Positions 1 to 10,815 of a DNA stretch of 64,000 bases are shown one piece after another (within the stretch, counting starts at the first letter, position 1; each line of letters begins with the position of its first letter). Location: NCBI GenBank assembly GCA_013397455.1, contig VYZB01000171.1:1222738-1286737 (forward strand), written 5' to 3'. The position numbers and the translations under genes are program-made. Below the pieces are notes generated by a model, which was not told the DNA's origin, made no database searches, and was given only the letters and a program-made list of their open reading frames with translations. This DNA is from Crotophaga sulcirostris. Lineage: Eukaryota; Chordata; Aves; Cuculiformes; Crotophagidae.

Positions 1-1847
1 TTTTCATTTTTTAAACCTGGTTTTACTTATATTTTGCATCTGAAAATAAATTTTGCCTTTGATTCACTTTTGGCAGCAAATTTTGCAAAATTGCTTGCAT
101 GCAATTTAAATAACTGTTTAACACTGTGCCTTAACATGCTGGGTTAAAACAATCCCAGGTGTAATATTCCTGGAATAAACAGAGTTACATTGAGAGTCAA
201 CCTATGAAGTGAAAACTGTTTACATGAAAGTAGATATTACTAATGTGGTGCTTAAAACTTTCTGCCAAAGTAAAGAACTTAAACTTAATGGCATGGGGGT
301 GGTGAAGATGCAGCTAGATAAAAGCATAGCTTTCCTCAGAACTGTGTTGGAGTTATTTTTTTCTTATGTACAACCACTAGAGCTTTCCTTTCCTCTAGCA
401 GTAGCCAATCACAAAAGTGCAAAAATGGCAGATGACTAAAGCATCCTTAACAACAAGCAACATGCCGGTTGCTCATTGTCTGCATTAGCTAATTAAAATA
501 GAAGCTGAAAGAATCAAAAGTAGATCCATTATGTGGTTTGTTTTTATGTGAGTGGGATTTATTTGTGTTCAAGCTTACAGATAAACAGTTCATGATTCAA
601 GAAACTGCCTGTATGTACAGTCTGTTCCTGTGATATTTTGTTTCTTGAAAGCTTCTCAAGATTAAAAAAAAAATTACCCTTCCTCTAGCTACATTTTATC
701 ATGAAAGACAATGGGAACACAGAATTTTGGTTACTTGCCCACACACTGAAAATCATACGTCATTCCTGCATCCTGATTGGGTGATGATGGCAAAGGATGG
801 ATATATTTTCTTTCTCCCTTCTTTTGTTTCTTGCTTTTAGGATAACTGAATGCCCTCTTTCCTTGGTTTTCCCACTTGTCCATCTTCAACCTCTAATAGG
901 AATCTTTACCAAAGGTGCTTTGTCACACTCCCAGACCATGGGAGTCAGTTTTTACTGTTATTGGTGCTGTCACACAGATTTAAAAATATAAACATCTTTT
1001 TCTACTTTTGCTTTTTGAGGCAGTGAATATAAAGAGCACTGAACCAACACGACATTAAAGTAATAAAATATCAAGTGAATTTCCTCTATATTTCAAGCTA
1101 ATTATTTTTTCCACTTTGGTCACACACAGCTAAGGAGCATTTAAAGTGATGCAAATTAGAAGAGGTTTAATATACAAACTACAGTATCATCTGCTACATT
1201 TCCAGCAAAGAATCACTGTTCCCCCTCAATCACTGCTTTTCAAGTTCTATAGCTTAGTGTAACCATTTTAATTGTTTTTTTCCTGCAAGGCATGAAGACA
1301 AACCATGCATGAATCAGTACATGAATGAATCAGCCTCTGGTCTAGCTTACTGATATATTCATCATTTATACCCTTGCATAATTTACAGAAATTGAAACTG
1401 TAGCTGGGCTTTGCATTCAGCTGAATGTGGCTTGTTTACACAGTCCAATGCGGTCTCATGTTCCAGAAAAGCTAATTCTGTAGGGATTACTCAGGCAGGA
1501 TGAAAGCATCTAAGGCTTTGTGCTAATACAGATGCACTTAAGTATCTAGGTGTGCCAGCACTTCAAGTCAAAGCTTGGTAAAATCACCAATCTCTTAGCT
1601 TTGCCACATATGGTCTTAGTTAATTGAAAGGGAGTTTTGGTTCCCTAGGATAAAATGCGCTTAGGCTTCAAATTCAGTAAGCTGAAATATCAGTTGACTA
1701 TCAGAAAGAGTCAGATTCATCTCAGTGAACTTAGTTGCTTAAAAATTAGGCATATATTCTAAGTAACTTGTCCAGGTTCCTGGAATACACTGAGATGCCC
1801 CCCACACACTCAGCTATTCCCCAGCCCCTGGAGTTGTCCTTCACATA
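1..1847. other. Intergenic, no gene seen
   Basis: AT-rich sequence with dense stops in all frames. The longest ORF is 76 codons and has no recognisable domain. Around 1304-1335 there is an imperfect repeat of an ATGAATCAG word. Nothing else here is identified. Confidence 0.6.
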
Positions 1848-1920
1848 GCCAGGATTCAACTTTTGGGACCACCACTTCCCAGCTGACTGACTCTTGGATC
1901 TTAGCCTCAATTGTCCTCTG
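1848..1920 (+). repeat. MIR-like SINE relic (plus)
   Basis: The stretch CCACTTCCCAGCTGACTGAC, then CTTGG, then CCTCA and TCCTC, follows the order of the MIR core (CCACTTACTAGCTGTGTGACCTTGG, then a CCTC and CCTCAG/TTTCCTC segment). There is one internal deletion. The preceding GGATTCAAC also fits the MIR GGTTCGAATC box region. The copy is heavily diverged, as expected for an amniote-age SINE in a bird. Confidence 0.55.
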
Positions 1921-4829
1921 CCACTAACCTTAAAGAGAACAAGATTTAAGGCCACCAAAAAAAGTCACAGTATTTATTTCCAACATTTTTTGAAATCTCT
2001 CCTTATTATCAGCATGTTCCCTTCTGCTTTCTGTATTCTCTCTTGTCATATATCATAGGGATGAGAGCTAATGGGAACACAATTCCTGCCAAGTTCCCTC
2101 AGTCTTTTCATCCTGTCCCCTTCCTCACAAGCATACCCCACAGTTCCCCCAGGCACCAATGGAAACAGGGGGCCCTTACAGACTGTCTGTGTCTGCAGTC
2201 TCTCTCTCATTTTGGATTTCACTGTCTTTCAGTAGGGCAGTTCTCTTTTTGCCATCTCTCTTGGTCACACTTGGACGTGTCTTTCATATGGTGAACTTCA
2301 CAAAATTCCAGGGAAGTATCTGTGTCTCTCAAAAGTCCAGTATCTGAAGCGTTCAGATTTAGCATTTAGAATTACAAAACAGTAGAAGCCTGTATGTGAG
2401 GAAATATTTTTTGGATTGGAAGGCTATTTTCACTTTGGTTGTAACTGTCAAAGGGGATTTCACAGCTATCCATGTTACATCTCACCCCAGCAGCTGACAT
2501 CAGAGCAACCTTTGCTGCTCGAATAAAAGGAGGCTCAGGGAAACACATTATACAATGTTGCACAGAGAAGCAACAAAAAATATATGGTCAGAAACAGTCT
2601 AGATCTCCACATTGAATAACATCTGCATCTAAAGAGAAACATGAGGTTGTGGGCTTAGTGAGTTATTGTTATTTCCTAAAGGTGCAGATGAAGTGTTTGG
2701 TTCTGTGAGAGTCAGAAACCTCAAAACAGCCATGTCCCATTAACACAGCATATCAAACACCACAGGCTGATTTTTAGTTCATTTGAAGGCTGAGGATTTA
2801 CACCACTGACAACAGCAATACATCTGGTCACAAACAGTCAGGAAATGAATAATTCTGCTTGAACTGAGGAGAGCGAGGGTGCAATAAAAACATATCCTGC
2901 AAAGGGATCTGCAAGGGGAAATGGGAGGAGAGCTCAGCTCACATGAGAAGAACAAAGCCTGTCTCACACCAGACCCCGCTCTTCTGCAAAGCACAGCACA
3001 GGAAAGGGGCTGAGCCTCAAAACACTTGAGATATTTCCAGGTCATTAATTCAGCCTGCATAACAGTCTGTACCCAGGGTGCCAAAAGGGCATGGAGAGAT
3101 CCTCCTTGCACCATGCAAACTGGCCTCTGAGCAGAGATCAGCCCTGGGTTGTAGGATGCTAATGAATATGCTTGGCTTGTCAGTCACTGAAATGACTATG
3201 GCAACCATGAAGTCAAGATTGCTTGCTCTATGTCTTCTTGTGAAGTAAGAAACTATCCATTTTAGGCTAGGGCAGGTGCAGTTTTGACAATCATTTCTGT
3301 AACCATAGGTGGATTTTGGAAGCAGTTAAACAATAAGAAGCATGCCCAGAAGGGCTAGCAGGGAGTACAACAGCATGCACTTTCTTGATATTTCTGATAT
3401 TCCCAAAGTGAAAAAAAGAGAAAGAAGCTGAGAGTCTTTTTTAACACATTATAAGACAGTGAGAAGGGGCATAAATACTGTTTTGTTTTATTTTGTCTTA
3501 GCACGTTGCCTTCAATAACTTCAGGCACAAAAAAACTCCACTGACCTGCCTACAGAGTGCTGCCAGAAGGGAAGAAGGATCGGTCAGTCCCTAAGCGGGT
3601 TAAATAGAAAATGCACCTCCTCTTGCTTAAAAATTAAACAGTTTTGTATGGCGACACTTTGGTGACTCGAGTTGTTTCAGTGACATAGTTCATGCAGTGA
3701 CACCATGAGCGTGCCCCCCCTGTTTGCAGAGACATATTTGTCTTGTACAGATATATGCCTTGTTGATATCTTTGACCACCTGCTGTCTTGCTTTATCTGA
3801 TAAATATTTTATTGATTTTTCATGTAATTGGTATATCCATTCACATAGTAATTAAAATTAGGAGTGTTTTGTTGTGTGGATATCTGCAGAGTCGTGGCAC
3901 CTGGCCTAGATGGTGCACATCAACATCTTTTATTCATAGATTTAGTGACGTAGAACTAGAATTCTTTTAAAGTAATTGGCCATGACAGACGAGTACTAAA
4001 TCAGATGACAAACAAACACAATGGAATCTAAAATGGATTATTTCTTCTCTAACATCATTGATAAATGGCAAGAATCTTCAGTGTGTTTGACGGAGTGCTC
4101 CACTTCCTCTACCGTACGCACGCCTGAAATGAAAAAAAAAGCATGTTCTGTATTAATGTAGATTTCCTACATCTAAAATTAAATACATTTTGATCTAACA
4201 TTCATCCAGGAGTAAATGAAAGCAAAACTAAGCTTGCCTCTCCAGAGGAATGTAAATAGACTGCTGAAGGCATGCAGACAAAAGAGGTGCTTGGGCCACT
4301 TGGGCTAATGGTGCTATTTGTAGAGCCAATTCAAAGTGCTCTGAAGTCAATAACCACCTAAATGGCCTCGAAGGGCTTCAGATCTTTGTTTCCTGTGACA
4401 AAAGTAAGAATCTGCTCATATTTATATAAGAATTTTGATTTGAACTTAAATTTCAGTAAAGTAAATGGTGCAGTCTATACTTTCTTGTAGTTCATGACAC
4501 TTTCTTTTTGTTGATAGATGAGGTGGGATTTTTCCTCATATGCAGGTGAGATGTATACTTGTATCTTCTTTTTTTAAGAAATCGGATGTCAGAGTAGAAT
4601 TAGGTGCTTGAAGGCTGCTTGACAGTAAAAGACAAAGGGAGGTAAGACACATTGCACACTGCAGCAAAGTCAGACTGTGTATATTGAAAGGTTTTTATTG
4701 TAACTGTACAAGAAAAAAATCCTTGAAATAACTTTCAAGAGTCTCAATCTTACAATTAAATTAATGACTCACTCTATTCCAGTTTTCTTTAGGACCCTGG
4801 ATAACTATGTTGAATGTATACTTGCTTTT
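1921..4829. other. Intergenic, no gene seen
   Basis: Non-coding sequence. Positions 2040-2350 are pyrimidine-rich on the plus strand, giving two overlapping spurious ORFs. A 111-codon minus ORF (2779-3114) has no family signature. No repeat family is recognised. Confidence 0.5.
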
Positions 4830-5290
4830 TGTATTTGGTTTTAGCTTCTGTTGTGTGTGACCACACCTGTAGATCCTACCTGCCTTCCCGAGGGAAGCGT
4901 ATCTCTGGCTGGTTGACAAATTGGGAGGGAAACTGCCAGCCACCACTGAGACAAGGTGTTTCTCATCTTGGAGCTTTGTCTGCAAGAGATGGAAAAAAAC
5001 CCTGTCTGACTCATGAAGTACAAAAACAAGGAGAGGAGTGGTGCCAGGGCAGAGATCTCTCCTTGCCCCACTGCTTGGGGTCATGCTGCAGTAAGGAGCC
5101 CCTGCCAGGTCCACAGCAGCCCTTATCTTCCCTGGGAGTGAGCAAGGGCCACAAAGCCACCCCTAGGCAGCACACAGGCAGCAATCCCAGGCCAGTCTCA
5201 GTTTCAAACTCTTGCAGCCCCAACAGTGGTGTTAATCCCATGAGGTGCCTGTGGCCATAGGTTGGGGATGCAGGAAGGAGCAGCTTCCCA
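4830..5290. other. GC-richer block of unknown nature
   Basis: Clearly richer in G+C than the flanks and open in several frames at once: plus 4814-5260 (148 codons), and minus 4761-5114, 4841-5071 and 5011-5313. Simultaneous openness on both strands is what high GC produces, and none of the translations shows a conserved domain. It could be a non-coding RNA exon, a regulatory element or a very old repeat. Confidence 0.35.
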
Positions 5291-8200
5291 AACCATCTCC
5301 TTGCTGTGGACAATGGTGCAAATATAAGTGTACATTAACATGAACATGATAGACTGAGCAACCCTTTTTTTCTTAGCAGTCATTTAATGTAATTTAATTT
5401 TTTTCAATCAAAACCTATATTTTAGAGAATATTTCAAAACTGTTTCCAGCTTTTAGCCATAAGATGTTAATGAGTAAATAAAAGCTTCTGTTTAGAAAGG
5501 AGCGAAAATATGAAATTAAAAAAAGAAAAGATGCATTTGGTGGGATTCATCTTGCCTCTTACCTGCCTTATGCTATCAGAAATGGGGACAGTTAGCTTAC
5601 GTGACTCCCAGGACTGATTTCTGTGATATGACTGCTTTCATGGCAACTCCATCTTGCCATTCATTACAGAAGTAACTAACAGGACTGACTGAATTACAGG
5701 GAAGGAGTTAGTGATTTAGAATTTCCTAAGGAACTCATATGGCTGCTCCATAGGACACCTGAGAGCTTTAAGTATTTTTGGCAAAAAGTAGTATCATACA
5801 GATACACTGAAAGCAGACAGTGGTTATCTAATCTAGTCTCCCTGACCTTGCACCAATGCAGATATGGAGGAGCCACATGGCCAGGGCACTGGAAAAGAGG
5901 CTTAAAATCTGCTTCCAACTGTTTGTCAGAGGGTGTTTACTTCCTCCCAGTTGACAGGCACGACTGACTGTACAAACACTCCTTGCCCCTTGCAGGACAA
6001 AGTCAAACAAGCAAATGTTCAGCAGTAGTTTAGGTTTGTGTGACTTTGCTCTTAGACACATTGAGTGATCGTGCAGTAGGTAACTGCCTCTGAGCTGGAA
6101 GATGGTAATAAAAGAGCTGGGAGTTCAAAGATTAGCCAGAGCCATCTATTCAGTTATGATAATAACTAGAGTAAAAGTGATAACAGACTGTGAAACAGAA
6201 TTGCCATTAGACTCAACAACAGATGGGTAATTGTTCCTAAATCCCTTCAGCACTGAAAAGTGCACCTCAATGATTTCAACCTCACGCAAAATAACCAGGC
6301 GTGGGCTCTTCCAGGCAGGGAGCCTCAGGGACAGATTCAGACAGAAGAGTGGCAAAACAGGGACCTCCCTAAACTCTACAGGGTAGCAGCATCACCCATC
6401 TGGTACCTGCGCCCCCAGTCCCACCCCCAGAATGTCCTCTTCCTGTGTAAATGCTGAGCCCCAGCTGGAGAGTCACAGGGAAAGGAGAGGTGTGCTAGTC
6501 ATGAGAAAGGCTTCACAAAACAGAAGAGAGAAAGGAAGATGAGGGGGATGTGGAAGAAAAGATTGTCTAGAAGAAGAAATAATCATGCTTGTTAGAGGGT
6601 GGACATCTCCCTCCTGCCAGCCTGTTCCCCCAGGAGGCAGGAGTGCTGCAGCAAGGAGTGGGGTGACTCCACCTGAGCCAGGACTGAAGGAAGGGCTGTG
6701 CTGTGCCGTGATAGATCACTGACTGTACGTGAGATGTTGGCGTTCAGATGAGACATAAAGCCAAGGCCCTGTTTACTATGTCTACTCATCAAAGTTCTTA
6801 TCGGTTTTACTTCAGAAGAGAAGGATGTGTCACCCAGTTTCCTGCCCAAATTTTAACCAAGTCATTAATCTATTTTTCCCCTTCAGTGTAAACAGTTTTC
6901 CTCCCTGACAAAAGTCACGGTTGAGGAAAATAATTTTAGCAAAACCAACTACTTTTTCAATAATATTTTCATTGAAAATTCTAATCAACCCTTATAGGTC
7001 TACCACCTATGTATCAGACTCAATACTGCAGCAAAACTTCCTGTAATCTCTCCAGTGAAGCTTCGCTAAGCACAAATCAAATCAAGAGAAGCTTTTATTG
7101 TTGTGAAATACAACTGAGAGAGCATTTCCCAGGGCATATGCCCTAAACAAATGGATTTTCCTTTCAAATTTCTAGCATGATTTAGATTTTTCATGTGTGT
7201 TACTCCGCTGCAAAAATTGTTGTCATTCAAGACCAAACTTCATTATGCTTTCAAAACTGTCATTGTGTTGAAAGGAAAATGAAATACCAACATCAGAGAT
7301 AATTCATTTTCCTTTCTGGGAGGAGCTGGGTTTTGGCCACCAGGACCTATAGAGCAATCATCCATCTCTCTGCGATAAAATGTAGGACAGTGCATGCATG
7401 TATTTCAGGCAGCTTGAACAATCAGTTCCACTTTATAGCAGCTGTTAGTAACCTGCTGTTCCTAAATAAATACTTGTTATTTCATATTTATTAACCATTA
7501 TTTTTATCTGGTGTATGTCTGGACTGCTCTATTGAGTTTTCCTCCCTTGTATTGCATAAGCTGCTGCCCAACGTTAACATACTGCATATTTTCTATGCTT
7601 CCATATTTATAATTAAAGTATTTAGGGCAGAGGAGAACACTCTTTGACACTTTAAAAACAGAACACTCTCTTCTTTTGACATGAGTGCATGAGAGGAGCA
7701 GGGGCTGAGGGCAGATAGTGACCAATAGGAAATATGGTGGTTTATTGTCTTGCATCCACACATAATTGATCCAAGGTTTTATGACCCTAAAGCCTAAAAG
7801 TACTACTCAGCACTGACAAAAACACAAGGTGTTACCTGACAAAAAGGGATTGGTTCAGAGCTGAAAAAACACGACACATCAAATGCTGTTAATTTTCCTC
7901 CCTTGAAATTAAACACGTCTCATCGAATATTGAGGTTGAAAAACTAACAAAATATCTAATTGAGGCAGAAGGTTTTGAACCAAAAGGCCATAGTCCTATG
8001 TCTGAGGTGACAGCCAGCCATAACACTCAGCTCTCCAAATACAGGAATGAGCCACAGAGTCACCTTATATGAGTCAGTCACACGTGACTTTAGATAATTT
8101 TCACAAACACATCAGTTAGGACCTGTGGGGCCAATTATTGGTACCCCTAAGCTAAGTACAGATAGCAGAGCAGGACCTGATGGGCCTGATCAACCAGTTC

Positions 8201-8839
8201 ACTGTGTTGCTGAAGCATCACTGACACTGCTGGTTGTGAACGGAGGTAAATGGAGGGGCTGCCAGGGGGCTCTGATTTGAGTCAGAAAGGCATACAGTGG
8301 GAATCTAAAGCAACTACCAAGGGCTGACTGTGCTCCAAGCAAAAGAAAAGGAAGAAAAATAAATGCAGCTGTAATTGTTCAGGTTTTTAAATACATGTCA
8401 TTAAATGTGGATTTAATAAACCACAGTGCTTCCTCTCCTCACAGTGCTGTCAGATAACTTGTCACAAACCATGCTGGTCAGCTGGGCCCACTTCCAACCC
8501 CTATGCATGCTACTTTACCTGACATTTTTGGGTTCCCTGTTAGCTCAAACAGGTTGCACGAAGAAAGGAACTTCAAGATATTTCTGGCCTTTGTACCAGG
8601 CCAGTGATTTGTAAGTGTTTCAGCTATGCCAGTGTGTGCTGAATTGTTTTGTCCCTTCCTTGAAAGAAACCTCATCATATATTCAACCAATCTGAAAAAA
8701 ATGAACCATGACATAATGTTTTATAATCAGCCCCAAAGTTTCTTTGGTTACAAACCAAACGTTGAGTTTGTTTGCAGGAGAACATAAGAGGTATGAGAAA
8801 ACACAGTCACCTCCACGGCTCCTGTTCCCATTTGGGCAA
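5291..8839. other. Intergenic, no gene seen
   Basis: AT-rich with scattered spurious ORFs below 90 codons. A CTCF-like word lies at 8259-8272 and is listed separately. No repeat family is recognised with confidence. Confidence 0.5.
8259..8272 (+). promoter_or_regulatory. CTCF-like motif (candidate)
   Basis: CTGCCAGGGGGCTC matches 11 of 14 positions of the CTCF core CCASYAGRKGGCRS, including the invariant AG and GGC block. A match of this quality can occur by chance, so binding is only a possibility. Confidence 0.3.
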
Positions 8840-9240
8840 GGGCAGGGTTACAAATTCCTTCACGTTCCCATTTGCTGGGTGATAACAGCCTAAGGACTGC
8901 AGTGTTGACAAGGCAGGGCCATTTATCAGTCTCCTGCCTGACCTCATCCAGAGCTCAGCTAGAGATGACTCATTGGGCGTCACTGGGCGCTGTCACCTGC
9001 CCTCAGGGGCTGCCAGCTCAGGACCTCTGCAGACCCTCCAGTGCCTTTAGAGAGGCCAAGCTCTTTCTATTTGCAAGGCACATCAATTTTGAGTTAAATG
9101 TGGGTCACTCGAGCATGATGCATAGTGCTAAAAATGTCGAAGCTGTGACTCCAGCATCACTGCAGCCCTCTTCAATCCCACCTAGTCTTTGCTTTCCTGG
9201 GGAAGAAAGTCCAACTTCCCCTTGGGTAGCTGCAAGAAAC
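8840..9240. other. GC-richer block of unknown nature
   Basis: Locally GC-richer than its surroundings, with a 123-codon plus ORF (8872-9243) that shows no recognised domain. Contains several CAGCTC and CCTGCC words. No repeat family recognised. Confidence 0.3.
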
Positions 9241-10699
9241 TGAATGCTGGAGCAGAATGCTCTGCTGCTGCTTACATGGTCTTATCTCTTGCAGCACAAA
9301 GCAGAGCACACTGAATGTGGCCCTCAGGGATGTGTGTAGTATAAATGAAATTAAAGGAAAAAGTGCAGATGGAGCTACTAGTACCATTAGGGTACCTGGC
9401 ATTACCTCATTCTTCTCATCATAAAACCGTGGTTTTCAAGTGTTTTAAATTTTCTCAGCCTCTGGGGGAGGTCAGGAGGAAGTTTTTCATGCGGGGTGTC
9501 TCCCTACGGCTGAAACTTTTATTTAATTATTTTATAGAATTTCAGCAAAGTGGCTTAGCCATTTCCAAGAATGAAATTGGGGGCAGGGGAAGGAGAGAGA
9601 AATGTTGTCAAGGCAACAGTAATCCCATTATTTTCTAACTTTTAAGTGCCTGAGTAGGCAACCTTTATCTTCTTTTCATGCCATTTTTGTACATAATAAT
9701 AATGTTGGAGACAATTATTCTCATCAGTTTTAAGAAAAGAACATGCCAGGGTAGTGAAGAGACAGTAAGACATGCTTTTGCAAACAAAACAAACTGTCAC
9801 CTTCTTATTGTTGGCTGCTAAATCTCCCAGTGCTATTTTGAAAACGGGCTTTCAGGGTCTAACTACTCTGTTAGCAACATCTCTTTAAATTGCCCTTCAT
9901 CCCGACCAGATCAAGAAACACATTTCCCTAGTTTGAAATGCAATTGACAGCCTCCACGCTTTCTGGTATGGAAATTGTTGAGCATATGTTAGTGTTCAGT
10001 AATCATTTCCCTCCAGATTTTATGGTTCATTGTCATTTTTCACACAACAAAATGTTTTAATGAGGAGAAAGGCTCTGCTTTATGTTTTGGGGAATGTCCC
10101 TGGGGAGAGAATTTTAATTTCTGCAAGATGGGGGAGACTTTTAAATCATATTGCATCAGTTATCATTTGCCAGACAAGATGTGTTCTTACTATAAACTCA
10201 GCCTACAGCACATTTGTAGAGTACACTAAATGAAAGAAAAGAATTAAAGAACAAAGACCAAATCAGTGGTCTTTCAGGAATCCTCCTGGATTTGCATGTT
10301 CTTTTTTTTCTCCTCTAGAGCAAATGAATTTGGTAAAAAAAAGTCAAGGTTTTGTGTTTTTTTCCCATCAGAAAAAATACAGATCTGTCAATAGTGGCAA
10401 TACATACAGGAATTCCGATCAAAGATTGTTTTAGGAAAAAACAAGCAGAGTGGAGTGTAACAGTCACACTTGAATAGGTCGTTTTGTGTTTCCATTCAGA
10501 AAATATTTTATTTCCAAATTTATTTTGGTTTTGTTTCTTTGTTTGTTTTTTACATTTATCTATTGTTTTCATTTGAGTCATTTCTGGTATTTTAAAACCA
10601 TTGCTCGGTATTTTTATATTTTCATACTGCAAAATATGGAGGCAATAACTCCTTGCTAACAGACCTCTGGGCTGCAGCAAACGAAATTTAAATTCTATT
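9241..10699. other. Intergenic, no gene seen
   Basis: Non-coding. Positions 9940-10110 are AT-rich with homeodomain-like words (CAATTG, TAATCATT, TTTATGG) and may be conserved regulatory sequence, but this cannot be shown without alignment. A 121-codon minus ORF (10315-10680) is low in complexity and rich in Lys and Gln, and looks spurious. Confidence 0.4.
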
Positions 10700-10815
10700 C
10701 AGGGTTTTACCACTGCACTTCTGGCCTGTGTGACAAGCCACTTTACTTCTGTTTCTCCATTCCCCAGCCCATGAAATGAGAATGATATATGATCTCACTG
10801 ATTAAGTACATTGAT
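10700..10815 (+). repeat. MIR-like SINE relic (plus)
   Basis: Reads TTTACCACTGCACTT, GGCCTGTGTGACAAGCCACT, TTACTTCTGTTTCTCCATT and then ATGAAATGAGAATGATAT. This is collinear with the MIR core and tail: CTGCCACT, GCTGTGTGACCTTGGGCAAG, CACTTAACCTCT and CAGTTTCCTCATCTGTAAAATGGGGATAATA. The order of five segments is kept over about 110 bases, so it is more than a chance word match. Confidence 0.65.

Noticed and set aside
1750..1790. AAGTAACTTGTCCAGG, like a reverse MIR core
   Set aside because: Match limited to one word, in the opposite orientation to the better MIR relic 100 bases away.
5820..5870. Possible old CR1 piece (TTATCTAATCTAGTCTCCCT)
   Set aside because: Resembles the ATCATCTAGTCTGACCTCCT segment of old CR1 over only about 25 bases, with no collinear flanking match.
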